Source: Liolophura sinensis
Taxonomy: Eukaryota; Mollusca; Polyplacophora; Chitonida; Chitonidae
Direction of reading: 5' to 3'
DNA: 64,000 bases
Assembly: GCF_032854445.1 (NCBI RefSeq)
Contig: NC_088301.1
Span: 6,556,044-6,620,043 of the forward strand
The stretch's first letter is position 1; every line of letters starts with the position of its first letter. The position numbers were made by a program, and so were the translations under genes. Positions 33,597 through 48,099 of this stretch are shown here, one piece after another. The notes under the pieces are model-generated. The model saw nothing but the letters and a program-made list of their open reading frames with translations. It made no database searches and was not told where the DNA came from.

Positions 33597-36500
33597 ATGA
33601 GTTATGGACCTCTGGTTGTGGAGATTGTATGTATATTCATAGTGACAGCTTTTCTTCTCCATCACTATGGTAACCTGAGGAAACAACGTGTCCTTGTGAC
33701 TGTGGGTGCCTTTGTGGCTTGGTATTTCTCTTTTATGATCATCTTCATCCTTCCATTGGATGTAACCTCAGTAAGTAGTTAATGGAGTAGTGCACAATTC
33801 ACTTTCTCTTTCCAACTGATAAACTTCACAAAGTAGACTATTGTGGCAACTCCAACAAATGACGCAAGGCCATACATGATTCAATAAAGAAAGAATTCAT
33901 TCTTGAAAACTTCGAACAAATGACATTTGATTTGAATAAAAAATGAAAGTGATTAAAATAAAATTGGAATATTAAATCATGTGTCCACTTGTGTCATTTG
34001 TATTAGTGACCACAGTAGCCAAACTGTACCCTTATCAATCTGGGTGAACCCCACTAGTCATATTTAGAGAGATGAGGAGTGAGATCAAAATAAAATTTTG
34101 TGTAGTCTTTTTTTCCTCCAGTCTTTAACTCTCCTGTATAGAGTACAGCTACCTGTATGACATACCCTGAGCATCAGCATGTGTCTCCTACAGGCAAGCT
34201 CTTTGGTAGCCTTGCCAGCAAATCTAAGCTGTGAATTGATATACATGTGTTTTGATATTTTGTTTTGTGTACTTCAGACATATTACCGCCAGTGTTTAAG
34301 AGAAAGCAAGTATGATGTGAACACATTCTCTCCCACATCTGCCAATGTGACATCCTCCGGCGTGACAACACCCTCTCCGACAACACCCAATGTTAGCGGT
34401 GCAGAGGTGACAGAATCAGAGTCCAAGGTGACAGGAGAGCCAACAGAGCCAACGAGTGTATGTCAGGTCCCCACTGGTCACGTACCAGACTATGTCCTCC
34501 CCACTCTCTGGCATGTTGTCTACTGGACATCACAGGTGTTAACTTGGTGAGATGAACTGAAAAATAACTTGTTTGTACTGCATGTACTTTATTTCACTCA
34601 GTTTAGTTTTTTTTCAAGTGACACATTTTCCTTGATTCTGATTGGTTTATTCTCCTTGTGGAGCTGTTAACAGGGTTTTTGTGAAGTGTCATTAAATTTT
34701 TATAGGAAAAACTGAAGTGTTCCAAAAGTATCCTGTTAAGGACTTTATGTCCTTTTGAAAGTTCATGACATTAATTTAATACATGTAGTTAGTTTACTCT
34801 AGCTTAATGTTGTGTTAAGAAAAAATGATAACTTTGAAAACTAAAGTTTGAAGTATTGGAGATATTTTGATACCAATCAGCTTGAATAATACTAGGTCAC
34901 ACCATCAGTGCTATCAGTCTAAATGTTTTGCTTGAACTTAGTTATATGATACTGTAAATGCCTTTTTATTTACATGGTACTAACATTCGCGGATTTCGCG
35001 GCAAACACATTTCTGCGAAAATAAGTGTTATCGAATATTAAACCCATGTAAGTAATTTATTAATGTAGCATGCGTTACAGTTATAAATTTGTTAACAAGC
35101 ACTACAGTTCTAATACTTTTACAGACACGTTAATGAGAAATAGCTAATTAGAATGTATTCCGACTTATGCAAATCCAGCTTAATTGATCATCAGTTAATC
35201 TTGCTTTCTTTTAAGGAGGCTTAGCTCCGTCTAAATATCGTCACATTGCGACGTTGTTGTTGTTGTTGATTTATTGTCACAGTTACAATTCGACATACAA
35301 ATTGATAAATTGTACTGGGCATGTGTACATGATACAATATACATACAATGAGAAAGTGGGGTTTATTTATATCACATTTAATCCTTCGTCATCTCCCGGA
35401 GTGAGTGACATGAATATTTGCTCACACAGCAGGTAAGGGCTAAGTGTTATAAACATTAACAGACTTCAAAAGATTAAAAGCTTACGATTAACTTCCTTTG
35501 TCTGTATTGTATAGTATTGTATTGTATAGAATTTTTGTCACATCTTACAGGTAAAAACAAGTTTAAATGATAACATTGTTACTTGAATGCTTGAATTGTT
35601 TTATTACTTGACGTTTCTCTATTGATGTTTAATTTTCGTTTATCAGTTGTCCCAAAATTCTGCTAAGATCCGCGAAAGTTGATTTTCACAAATGTGTCTT
35701 GTTACCAAATCCGTGAAAGTTTATACCCGTGAATAAAAAGGCATTTACAGTATTAGTACTAATAAAGATAAATATCAACATTTTCAGAAGAATTTACCTT
35801 TCAAACATTCACCGCACTGGGCCCACTTGTTTGAAAGTGTATTAGCTAATTTTAAGTCATATTTTATATTTAATTTTTTAGCCAAACTCAGCAGTCAGTG
35901 CAGGTCCCCAAAGTCAAAGTATAACAGCAGCAGTTTCAGTTCGTATTTAATATAATGTTACATTATTTTTTTCTTAGACTAAGTACAAAATTGAAGGCTT
36001 GGCTTAAAGTTAAATCTGGTATTAAGTCTTAAACCAGTTTTGAACAACTGGGCCTAAGTCATCAACAGTGCATTGTGTTATTCTTAGACTATAAACTTTA
36101 TTTATTCACCTTCAGGATTATTTTACCAATGATGCAGTCCTATTCCAATGCTGGAGACTTCAGTGTGGCAGGTAAACTGAAGACCTCTCTCATACAGAAT
36201 GCCATTTATTACGGGACATACCTACTAATCTTTGGGGTGTGTCTTATCTATGTGGCTGCCAGGCCGGATCTGGATGTTGATGCGTGAGTTCTTTTTCTCA
36301 GTTATGTTCATTGCGTTTTATTGTTGTGAAGTTGTTTATATTTTGGAAAGCATTGGCTTTTGATAGAAGTTTATGGGTGATGCAGATCATGAACTGTAAC
36401 TCTGCAAGTCCATCATGGTCCTGAGGAAATGAGATTTGTGTAAAGGTTTGGAGCATACATGTACTTTAAGAGCATGGCTTTAAGTTTTCCTAATGCCCCA

Positions 36501-39500
36501 GCAGTCAGCCCGTAAAAAAGTAGCTTGTTGTAGTAACATCCCAGTATCCTCAATGTTGATGTCATTTCTAAGAACATGGTGAAGAATATGCCTAAAATTG
36601 AGAGGTAATGAAGAGGTATTATGTATGTCTCAAAAGTAAAAATAAAAATTATGGTAATCCATCCAGAATTCCTTTTCAACTATTTTTTGAATACACCAAA
36701 CAACAATTGTAATATGTAATGATTAGACTTCAGATTTGTAATCTGGGTGACAGTGTACAATACAAGGTATATTATTTTGATTTTAGCAATGAGATCTCCC
36801 CACTTTTGCCATGTACATGTATGTTATTGCCCTGCTATGTATTTGTACTATTCCCTCATATTACGTATTTATAATTTACCTAACAGCGAGAAGCTGAAGG
36901 TGATAGGTGTGACAGCCAGTAACACATGGGGCTTGTTTCTGCTAGTCTTACTGCTGGGATATGGGCTAGTGGAGGTGCCGCGATCTATCTGGAACAACTC
37001 CAAGCGAGGTTACACGTTGTCCAAGACTCAGTTCAAAATTGCAAAGCTGAGCACGGAGAAGTCAGAGGCTGAGGAGGAACTGGAGGATGTCCTAGAGGTA
37101 CAAACATGATTTAAGATACAAATTTGCTTTACTCAAGGTCATTCAGTTGAACATTTTGACTGTAGATGTGCCTTATTTGAGGTTTAAGCAAAGTATTTAA
37201 TTGATTTTTTTTTCTCTGTTGTGCAACTAGGTTTTACATTGCTTCAACAGTTCTAATCTGACGGAGCATTAAATCATTTTAAAAGTAAATATAATCCTAT
37301 ATATATATGCTTGTATGACCAATGTTAATTAAAGATTTGGAGATTTAAGATTTACAACTTCTGTAATTCTTGAGCCTTGTCTCCAGTTACTGGGATATAT
37401 TTGTAGGCATGTTCTGAGGGCATTACTAGGTTTAGACTGATAAAACATGCCTTTTATGAGGCCCTGTCATTGAACAACACAACCACTGTAGTTTTACATC
37501 CAAAATTAAAGTACTAAGATGTATTTGGAGTTTACATTTTATTTGTGAAAACATGTAAAGCAGACACAGTAAGAGCAGACAGACATTTATACAACAGAAA
37601 ACAATAGGTCCTAGCTCAGTGAGTAAATGAAATTTAAAAAAAAAAAAAGGAAATGGACTGAATTTTCTTAATTTTATACATAACCAGAATTTTTTATATA
37701 GCGTTACTTATCATGTAAGACAAGCAAAAGCTCTTAAAATGAATGTTGTTATGTGTACATTTAACATGTTTAAGACATGGCTACACTGAATTATACTGCA
37801 AGAACTAAATACATTTGCAAACCACAAATAGGCAACATTACAACAAGCAGACAAGGACACAGCAAATAAGATTACAGCAAATGGAGAAGGGTTACAACAG
37901 GTGGACAAAGTGATACTGGTTCAGAAATTGAAACCGGAATGCACCCAAATGTCAGGGATAAAGCAGAGAGACATGGTGATAAAAGAAGTCCAGATATTTA
38001 CACTAAGCATGCATTGAAGTACATGTAAAAAGATTATTAGAACCTGTACCACTCCTTCAATCTCTGATGGAGTTCACAGAGGTGTTTGATTATGGTAGTA
38101 GTAACATGTTTCAACTTAAAGTGGTAGTGCAAAGCTTTGAACCTGTTGCACTTTGTTAAAATGTTACATTTGCCGTTTATGTCAAGAAAAAATTGATGGT
38201 TTGTCTTCATTTTTTCCCTGTAATGCCCCTATTAAACAGTGGTAGGTCTGGGTAGATTTTGTGAGTTAGAATGACCACATAAGGATGTTTTATGTTGTGT
38301 GCTTAATGCTTTTCATGTTTTATTAATTTTATGCCTCATGATTTTCATGTTTTGTCAATTGCAGGACATTAAGAAAGCTGCAGAAAGCATTAAGTACAAC
38401 CACCCACTGAGGAAAAATGTAGACACTATCTTAAGAAAGGTAATTATTTCATGTTTGGCAGTTTCCAGTCACCACCAGCCTGCTACTGTGTTAAAATTTT
38501 GAGCAGGTAACCATGTACTTTGACCAAAGCTCGTTTTTCACTTTATTTTTATGGCTGCCAGATAGCCAGCTACTTACCCAATGTAGCCTTCTACTCAAAA
38601 TACACTGTAAGCCCTGCATTCCCCTTTATCCTTTTTCTGCTTGCTCCCGAAACAGACAAAAATGAATATGGAGAGTTAAACTTGTTCTCACATACGCTTC
38701 CTCTGTCTCACTTTTTCCAGTGCCCTGAGTCGTTCCTGCAGACAATAAGAAACATGGACGACTACCAAGACTACAACATGTCCACGGAGACTCCTACGCA
38801 AAAGTCACTGATCCGCCTCCACTGTAAGCTGATCCGGGCCTCACAGAACCAATTCCGCACACGCTGTCAGTGGAACATGCTGATAGAAAAGGCCTTAGAG
38901 CTGGAAGATTTGGCTGCCAATGAGAACAACACGGATAAGAAATTCAGGAAGGCCTTAGGGCAGAATAATTATCACCAAATCTTTAGAATGGTCTACACAC
39001 CAACTGTTGGTGAGGTTTTTATTTGAACATTTTGCATGTTATTGTCTGTCAAGAATTAAATAAGACATAACTCTTTATTTTAATATCTTCTCTTCTTAGT
39101 TTTTTTTTTTTTTTAAACGATATGCATTCAGATATTAGAACTCTAAGCTAGATTCTAAGTGCCAACAATAATTGTACATACATGTCAAGGGAAAGTACAG
39201 TAATTTTAGTTGTATGGTCGAGGTTGTATTCTTTTGGAAAGTCATAATAATCATGGATGAATGCCTGTCAGATTACTCCGTTCTTTCATTGACACTCTCT
39301 CACTTCATTTTGTAAACTATTTAACTCATTGGCACGTATTTGGTATGTTACATTCACTGCCCAGTGAAACAAGGACAGCAAAGATATCTGCAGTTTGTAT
39401 TCTGGTCAGTGCTGCACTTGCATTTCCTGGATTACATACGTCACATATTTTATTCCCTTGACAGAGTGGTACTGGAAGGTTCAGTTTCGACCAATCACAA

Positions 39501-42500
39501 TGAAGGTGTTCTCTGTCCTGCTGATGATCTTCTCTTTTATGGTCGTCTGGTCTGAATGTCTCTTCTTCATCAAAGAGCCAGTTCTCTCCCTTTTCGCTGT
39601 CTTCATCAACTTGGCCAAGGAAAACTATGACTACCTGTATATTGAGGTATCAGAATTTTCTTGATTTTTAGAGAAGAAATAGACCAATAATGTGTTAATG
39701 CCATTTTGTTTAAGTAGACTTTAATTAATTATTTTATTTAGCGTGTTAGAGTTGCACAGTGATGGTCAGTTTGTCAATTTTATAGGTTGAGAAATCACAG
39801 ACCTTTGTCTGGCACCTGACAACTTCTTGACCTTATTTTTAAACTGAAACGACCCGGCCTTTATTGAGTGAAATCAAGCAGCAAAGGCCCTTTATTATTT
39901 GACAGCTTGAGTTCTGTTCTATCTGTAAAGTTACTTTTATGTGTAAATGGGTGAAAATGGTAATGCTTTTATTAATATTTTTTTTGTTATTGTAGCTGGC
40001 CAGCATCATTGTCATAGGCTATCTGTGTATCTGTGCCTACTCCAGTATCTTCCAGATTCGCATCCTCAACTATTATTACATTGCCCCGCATCACCAGACC
40101 GATGAGAACAGCCTGCTCTTCTGTGGAATGTATGTATACGTGTAATTGTACTGTACACACACCCTAATTCTTTAACCTTTTCAACCACCACAGTGACTGA
40201 TATTTTGAAACGTTCTGAGTAAACTATGTGGTGTAGTAAACTATGAGGTGTAGAGAACAAATCTGCAGTTTTATGACGCTTGCATCTTTACTGACACAAA
40301 CAAATCATTTTTGGTGTCATTTTCATAATATTTGTATGCAATCATGGATGATGTATTACAGAGATTTATTGTTTTCCAGAATGTGAATTAAGAAGGATTC
40401 AAATGTTATTGGTGTTGTTCATGTATCACTCACCTTATGTAGAAACATATTACATGTGTATGTACTTGTGTTTCTTGTGGTTCAAACATATATTTCTGAT
40501 TTAAGACATACTATGGATTATCATCAGCGTGTCACCTGGCTATCTGGCCTGGTGTAGATCTTCAAGACAAAACATCAGGCCATATACATGTACTTCACAA
40601 CAAATTGATCTAGTGGAGCATTGTACAAAGGACTGTTTTTAAGCCAATGCACACAATGTTTTCATGTGCCTATGAGGCCAGTGTCATGGCTCACATGATG
40701 GGAAAAGAGAGTTTGTTGTAAATATTTAAAATCATCCTGAGGCAGGTTGATCTATCAATCAGAACTCTAGAATTTTCTTTGAATTCTGATAAAATCTAGT
40801 ACAATGTTTGATATAAGCTTTGTAAGCTTAATTAGCATTTATTCAATCTGTGAATGTGTAAAGGAATGAATTAATTTTGCTGGCATTAACCTAATTACAT
40901 GCGAGATTTATAAATGTTTGATTGATAAATTTGTTACCAGGATGCTGTGTCGCCTAACCCCGCCTATGTGTCTAAACTTCCTGGGACTGATCCACCTGGA
41001 TAGTCATGTGATCCACGAACACCTAGAGGAGACTTCCTACACTCAGGTGTGTTCAAAGTGTAGGCTCATGGAATAAGAACATGGTTGTTTGGCTGACACA
41101 GCTTGTAAATATTTATGGTGTGGTGATGTTGAAGTAGGCCTATATATTTATCAGCGGAAAAAATAGTACGATGAGACATTCCGTTGATATTATGAGGGTT
41201 AACTGCTAATTTTCATCTGAAAAAAATTATTCTCACTGAATTACTGATTGTACGAAGACGTCTTTTTGACAAGCAGTTAACACCGTGTTATTCTGGAACA
41301 AATACATATACAAAATGCTTTGTTCTCTCTTCAGATCATGGGTCACATGGATGTTGTATCATTCATCTCTGATGGGTTTAACGTCTACTTCCCGATCGCC
41401 ATTGTCCTGCTGTGTATCTTCACTTACTTCAGCCTGGGCAGTCGTATTCTCCACTTCCTGGGTTTCCAGCAGTTTATTGGAGAGGATGACATGACGCAGG
41501 AGCTGGTAGACGAAGGGAGGGAACTCATCAAGAGAGGTATGTATGCGGAAGTTGACATGTAACATTTCCACTGCATACTTAAAACTACACAATGTCACAC
41601 ATACTTACAGCTCTACCACTCAATAGGTTGTTCATATTTACAACCTCCATATAATGCTTCACAGACTGGGGGAAAATGATGTGGGCTTTTATGAAACAGA
41701 CCAGTATGATACTCTTGATATTGCTTCCTCTTGACAAAGAATCCAGCTCCAGTTTAACAGTTACAGCTTTAACTGAGCCGAGGGACCTAGCTGGCCAAAG
41801 GTCCAAGGAAACAAATATCTGCTACTTCCCTAGCCCTCAACCTCAGGTAAACCCAGGTCCAGCTACATCTGTACTGAGGAGTGGAGGCCATACTTTGGCC
41901 AAGGGAATTAACAGCTTCTACTGAATGTCCCCTGCCTGCCTGCAATGTATCTGTGATTCCAGGTGATCCTCCAACTGGTTCAGCAGATTTCTGTCCACCC
42001 ACAAACTGCAATGCCATCAGATTTTTGAAAAATTGTCGAGTTCATTGTTATACATAAATCAAAGAAATATATGTGTCAGTGGTTTTGTTGGAACCTGACT
42101 AACTGCTGACATCATGCCAAAACATTTTGGAATGGCATAAAACACCAGTGAAATAAATTAATATTGAGTTGTAAGATGCAATTCATGATTCAGACAGTTG
42201 GATGCTGGAATGCTTTTCAATTTTATTTCTGATCGTTTAAAAACAATGTAATGTATATTTGAGCTTGACATCGACAATACATCTTATAACTGCACATTTG
42301 GATCCATAGAAACTATATAAAGTTATAGACTATCTTTACAAGTCACTGCTTGGTGGGCGTTTGAGACATGTCAGAAGGTTCCTCGGGGATTTTTCCATAC
42401 ATCTGTGTGGTGGAAACTTCGGTTTCCTCCACGTATTAAACTGGCATTTAACAGCAAATAATCAAGGAAAATAAATTTTACAAGTGTGTTGTTTTCTTCA

Positions 42501-45149
42501 TTATAGAGAAGAGGAAAAGAGAGAGAGTTATTGAAGGAGAGGAAAGACGACGAATGTGGAATGAACGATTTGGAGATGAGCGGTCTGGAGATCATCGTAT
42601 CGACCAATTAGAATCTCATAAAAGAGGTACGTAAAATAAGTTTTTATTTTCTGTGAAGAATTTATAATCTTATAGATAATACATGAATGTAAAGGAGTAA
42701 ATTTTACTTTTAAACTAGAAATACATTTAAAACCTCATTTAAAATACAGATATACTGTTTTGTGGCTGTAAGTAAACAGTGATTTTTATAATAAATTGAT
42801 ATCCATGTAAAGATGTTACAAATGTTGTCTGCTTTGATCCACAGCACCAGACTCCCCACTTCCAGGTATTAATCAAAGACTTTGCTTTTACTAACACATT
42901 TCATTTCTTTAAAAGAGACATTTAAAAGACTAACTTCACAGGGCTTGTATATGGATAATAACTTCTGATTCATTCATTCTCAGTGTTTCGGTGTACATTC
43001 TAGCATTGACATCTCCTTGACCGTGATATTAGAATGTACATCAAAGTGCTGTGTGTACTTATTAATAAGAAGTTGTTATCCATATTCAACTGTTGTGATG
43101 TGACACGTTTTCAGTTCTCAGCTTCCTGCTAACACTGAACTATGCTTACCTGCAGATTGTATTCTCTTCCAGCTCATATTCAACATGTAGTTCCAGGGGC
43201 CGGTTTTTCACTAGCAATTTTTTGGACATCAAACTGATCCTAGGGCTGGAAATGCATAGCTCCCTGTTTTATTAAGGGCCACACAAAGTTGCATTCAGTC
43301 TTTTAGCAATGTACCTTCAACAGTTGCCTTCATGTAATTCTTCAACCTGTTTAACTACCACTGTGACCAACATTTTGAAACATTCTGAGACAGCTAAGGT
43401 GTGAAGCCAAATAATCTGCACATTTTTGGTAAACTTGCATCATAGTGGAAAACACAGATTATCTTTGGTGTCATTTGTAGCTCGCCTGAACGAAGTATCA
43501 AAGACCACAGCAAGTTTTTACTTGAACACACAACAGTGAAGTTTTTTATACTACCATAGCTAGCTCAACACTTGCTCAGCCATTCACAGTGTTGGAATTT
43601 TTCACAGATTATTGCATGCATTTGACAATTGCATAGCATAGCCCACTGCCTCAGTTTTGTGCAGGAATTCCCCACAATGACGTCTTTACCACCACAACAC
43701 TTTTATAATTTCTATCTTTATTCTTATTCCACTGTCTAGTTGACTGCTATAGCAAGTGTGCTATTGTGATTCTCTGAATGCCTTGCTATAATAATTGTAG
43801 GCATAAATTCCACTTAAAAAAGTGATTTAGAGGTCGAAAAGGTTGAAGATTTACAGCAAGCACACATTGAAAATTTTAAAGTGGCCAATAAGTCAGTATG
43901 TCATTTTCTTATAACTGTGAATAGTAAACTTATGTCAGAAATTTCTGGTGAAACCAGCTTCAGATTCTGTCTTTGAGCTGAAACAAATGTACATGTATAT
44001 TTATGTAATTGTATTGTATAAAATGGTCAGATCTTTAATTATTGAAGCTATCGATAACTCTCTTAGGTTCTCTATATGAAACTAAACTATTAAAATATTA
44101 AGCAAGTTAATAATGCCTCATCACAAACATCATCTATACTTGCTGAAATCCGAAACGGAAAAAAATTAAGGTATGCGATCTGTATATCCATTTGTTTCAG
44201 CTCTACCTTATCCCTGTAGAAAGCAATTCCCAATTCATACTGTTCTCTGTAGAAATGATTTACCCATATTCTTCAACTCTTTCAACCATGTAAACTCAAC
44301 TTTGAATGCAAATCAATAAGGGATAATAAAGGGAACATATAAGTTAATGAAAGCCCTACCTTTGGTTTTATGTAGTTCTGCACTGTAAACTGGCCAAGGG
44401 GATTACCAGCTCCTGTGGCTAATTATACTTCATTGTAAAGTTTCCAGATTCTTTGAGCACAGACCCTGCATCTTTTCACAAGCCCATGTTGCAAGGAAAA
44501 TGTACATGTAGCCAGTCAACTGTGTAATTCTTCTTTGCTGTCCTCTCTGCCAATACACCTTTATCTATTTTCAAAATGGGGTCTTAAAGTATGGGTATTA
44601 AAGCAGGTATCACATTGCCTGTCACAAACTGTTGCATGTCCCATTCATATTTTGTGACCTATTGAGGCAAACTGTGACAAAATGCAAGTCTAGCTTTACG
44701 ATTATTGTTTAGACTCCTGAGGGCAAATAGGAAGATATTTACCAAAGTTATAAGTCTAGCTTTACAATTATCATGTTGCCTTCTGTTGGATAATAGAAAG
44801 ATATTTACCAAACATTTACATCTGGCAGGATGATTATTATTTAGTGTCCTGTCAGAAATATTACTTGGTAAATACTTAGGGTAAATAATGAGGGAGTGGA
44901 GTTAACATGTAAATGTGCACATTTTCGCATTTTCCAGGTAGACACAAAGTGGCCCGAAGTCCAGATGAAAACGATCGCACTGAGCTGTTGAAAGAAGCAG
45001 AGCCCGTGGACTACACAGGGCAGGTAACTGATAGCCCTGACCTGATGTCTGAGCGTTACCAACCTTCGGGGTATCGGTCCCAAGTGGGTCGCTACGGAGC
45101 AGCAAGATCTGCCTCCCGTCCTCCTCGAGGGATATTTGATGATATTTAA
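33597..45149 (+). CDS. LMBRD2: LMBR1 domain-containing protein 2
   Basis: Multi-pass LMBR1/LIMR-family membrane protein; LMBRD2 has been tied to beta-2-adrenergic receptor signalling. Coding exons: 33597-33770, 34278-34546, 36116-36283, 36887-37097, 38365-38439, 38721-39009, 39465-39646, 39996-40129, 40941-41046, 41335-41536, 42507-42626, 42845-42865, 44938-45149. All splice sites are GT-AG and phases agree, giving 720 aa (human 695). Family blocks are clear: [76 protein letters not shown] and [15 protein letters not shown]. The C-terminal tail is basic coiled coil, then [14 protein letters not shown] and a final GIFDDI. Odd points are a 7-residue microexon in the tail and a Ser/Thr/Pro-rich first loop (residues about 72-118) longer than in vertebrates. 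The 5'UTR exon begins in the promoter shared with CRCP; its acceptor lies at 33570-33571. Confidence 0.96.
34590..34820. mobile_element. MITE family D, diverged third copy
   Basis: TTTATTTCACTCAGTTTAG, TTTTCCTTGATTCTGATTGG and AGGAAAAACTGAAGTGTTCC align with the other copies. LMBRD2 intron 2. Confidence 0.45.
34949..35753. mobile_element. TIR element ATACTGTAAATGCCTTTTTA
   Basis: About 22-bp inverted ends: ATACTGTAAATGCCTTTTTA at the left and AATAAAAAGGCATTTACAGT at the right. Sub-terminal CGCGGATTTCGCGG and ATCCGCGAAAG are also inverted. About 800 bp, no long open frame. LMBRD2 intron 2. Confidence 0.75.
40166..40320. mobile_element. MITE family E-like fragment
   Basis: TTCTTTAACCTTTTCAACCA followed by a stretch parallel to 43335-43480; no right end seen. 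LMBRD2 intron. Confidence 0.45.
42124..42163 (+). mobile_element. SINE type 1 tail fragment
   Basis: GGAATGGCATAAAACACCAG followed by TGAAATAAATTAATA matches only the type 1 tail. In an LMBRD2 intron. Confidence 0.45.
42845..42865 (+). other. LMBRD2: 21-nt microexon of LMBRD2
   Basis: Flanked by ACAG and GTATTA, the exon CACCAGACTCCCCACTTCCAG is phase 1 in and phase 1 out, so it can be skipped without a frameshift. It adds about APDSPLP to the cytoplasmic tail between the HKR and GRHKVAR segments. Likely a regulated cassette; not proven by sequence. Confidence 0.65.
43335..43855. mobile_element. MITE family E-like, larger copy in LMBRD2 intron
   Basis: Ends AATTCTTCAACCTGTTTAAC and GAGGTCGAAAAGGTTGAAGA are inverted. 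The left third is shared with 40166-40320 (ACTGTGACCAACATTTTGAA versus AGTGACTGATATTTTGAA). Confidence 0.55.
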
Positions 45150-47700
45150 TAGGCCAGAGAGCTTTGTGAGATCAACAGCTGAGCAGGTTGTATTTTTATA
45201 TAACCAATGCTCAGGGTTATAGAAGTTATTGTGTTTATGTTGCTGATTCAGCAAACCACATGCGTGGGGCAAGTGTAGGAGCATGGCCTATATTCTTCTA
45301 CCTGACCTTCAGGGTAGTTTTCTTGTTGTTTTTTTTTTCAGTCTAAAAAAAACAAGCTGAAAAAAAAAATCAAACCATTTTATTTATCATAGAAAAATAA
45401 GAATCTGTGTAGCTTCATTACACACATTAAGTTAATATCTGGCCTGATTAAATGATCATATGCACGGGTTCATTTCTCTGTGCAGTGTTGCATACATGCA
45501 GCAAGCCACAGTTACCCAACTTCTATAGTATTTGTTGCCTTGGTGTCAGCCAGTGTAACTGAGAAGGCTCCAAAGCTGATTTGTAAATTAAGTAACATGT
45601 CAAAGCTTTTCAAGTAGCATAGTCTCAGGTTTTAATTTTTACAAACTGAGGTTAATTTATGCCTTGCATGTGAATCTTTAGCTTACCATTGAGTGGGAAG
45701 ATTATTTTAAAGTCAGGGCAGACTGTATGGCTGTTTTACATAACAGAAGTATGAACTTCCAAGGGATATTGCTCAGGTCTGAATCTTCAGTCCATGACCA
45801 GTTATTTGTGTTCCAGTATCATCTGGTAATGAACATTTAAACTTTAGTGCACAATATAAACAAGCTCTATAATGGCTGTGTGGTGTGTTGTTTATTCAGC
45901 CAGATAATCTACATACACAGTTGTTTTACATATTGTACAGGTTTAGAGCATGTATAATGTATAATTCAACTACATGTAATGCATGTACATATTTTTTGTT
46001 AAGCATAATAAGAATTGAGCAATTTGTTTATATGTACATGTATGTATTTAATGTTCAGTTGGTATCTTATGTTTTAAGGACATCTGCTTTTTACGTTGGT
46101 ATTTCCCTATAGGCATTCAGTGAAAGTAGTATTTTATACAGGGGAAATCTTCCTTCTCTGCACCTACATTAACATACACTACCTGTAGTGCTAGAGGTAC
46201 TGAGAGATATGTATAGACTTGTATGTATTTGTCACTCTTGAGTTGTAGAAATGCTCTGATTTCAGATGTTCATTGAAAATGCATAACTATTTTCCAGGCT
46301 TTTGTCGGTTATCGGTAGTTGGAATTGTTTTTTCTTATCATAAATAAATCTAATTTATCTTTAACACAAAATACACATACTTGTATATGACTTAGGTTCT
46401 GCTCATGACAAAGTTGCACATTTTGACTGATTCGGAAAGCTCTATTGATCTTAGAAAGTTGTTTCAGGATTTGTTTTAAAGGTAGGAAGATGTCCTTCAG
46501 GAAAAAATGTGATTGTAGCAACAACAGTAATATTTTATGACATTTATTTGCAATTTGGAAATACATTTTTTGGGGTGAAATTTTATGTCATTTCCATAAA
46601 TTGTATATTTTCCAGTCTCTTGTTTATTCTTGCCGTCCATGTTGTGAATACAAACTCTGTTTTTCATTTGCACTTACTCTCCCTATGATGCAGACTGTGT
46701 GCATTAATTCCTATAGGATGTTGTAAACTGAAGCATTCCAATTTCTCAGCGAGCAGTTTTGTGCTCTGCAAACTAACATATCTGAAGAAGCAGCAAATTA
46801 CAAGTAGGTGTTCATGTATGTTATTATTGTGCACATTATATTCATGGAACTTTGAATTCCATGTTAATTTATGGATACTGTCAGTGATGTAATGTGACAA
46901 AAAGACATCTATGAGATATCCGTGTTATGTCAAAACACTTTGTCAGTCTTAAGCTGCCCTTCCAATTGTTTCTGATCTTTTTGCGACGATGTAAAAAATT
47001 GAAAAATCCCAGTTACATTACATTTTTGTATGGATTTAGCAATCCTGGAGAAAAATAAATACGCACTTTCGTGTGGTCACAATTTGTTTTTTATTTATTA
47101 TTTGTTTTGTTAGCATCAAAAAATAATATGTTACTTTTAGATCAGGTAACAGATTTCAGTGTTGACTACTTGTCAGCTTATGTACATTTTCTTAACAGAG
47201 TCTCTGAATTTGCTTACAAATTAATCTCTAAACCAAGATCCTGACAGATTTACCAAATAATTCCTCAATTTTACACACAACATCACTGTATGGGTTTTTG
47301 TTCTCAAATTCTGGTGATCTAGCTGAAATGTTTCCAGGGCATATTTCATGGTGTAGGCTTATATACATATACTTGTATAGTTAATATGGTATATTAAATA
47401 AGTGTGTGTCATATCTGCTATTTTCTTATATTTAACTGTTGTAGATAGTTTAGCTGTTAGAAATATATGTAGGCATAACTTAATGACATCTCCTTCTGCC
47501 GTTAACAATGAAAAAACAAAAACTACATGTATAATTTAAGTGTTCATAGTAACTGCACTTAAATACACAAATATATTTGTGGTAATGGGTAAAAAGAATG
47601 ATGTTACTATTGCAGGTGTCATGTTCAGGACTAAGTTTGTTGTATTAATTGCAAACATACTTGTATGTTCACATTAAATGCAATTTATTAAACTATTGTT
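45150..47700. other. LMBRD2 3'UTR and intergenic DNA
   Basis: AT-rich, no exon with splice sites and family signal on either strand. Probably contains the LMBRD2 3'UTR; several AATAAA-like signals are present, and I cannot choose between them. Confidence 0.55.
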
Positions 47701-47713
47701 TATTAACTTAAGG

Positions 47714-47718
<5 letters not shown>

Positions 47719-47764
<46 letters not shown>

Positions 47765-47816
47765 GCATTAATATATATATATATAGTGCATTAATATATA
47801 TATATATATATAGTGC
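47719..47816 (+). repeat. Compound (TA)n microsatellite
   Basis: Three TA runs separated by GTGCATTAA and AGTGCATTAA spacers. Intergenic. Confidence 0.95.
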
Positions 47817-48099
47817 AGTAAGTTATGTTTTATTTATTCACAAGTCTTGTATGTTGTATACACTATATCCCATCTGTGATTATGTATATTCGCATCTGAG
47901 TTACTGATTTACCGATTTGCAATCAACTGCCATTTCTAGTCCATGTTGCTTCCCAAATTAGTTGCCCATACTCCACAGGGTTTACCTTTTTTAGAAATGT
48001 TTATATTGTGAAGTGCAAAAGTGTTTTTATTTTCTATGGTATCTGTTGATTGATGTTGCTTTCTCCTATAATATAATTCTTGGAACTACACACTGTACA

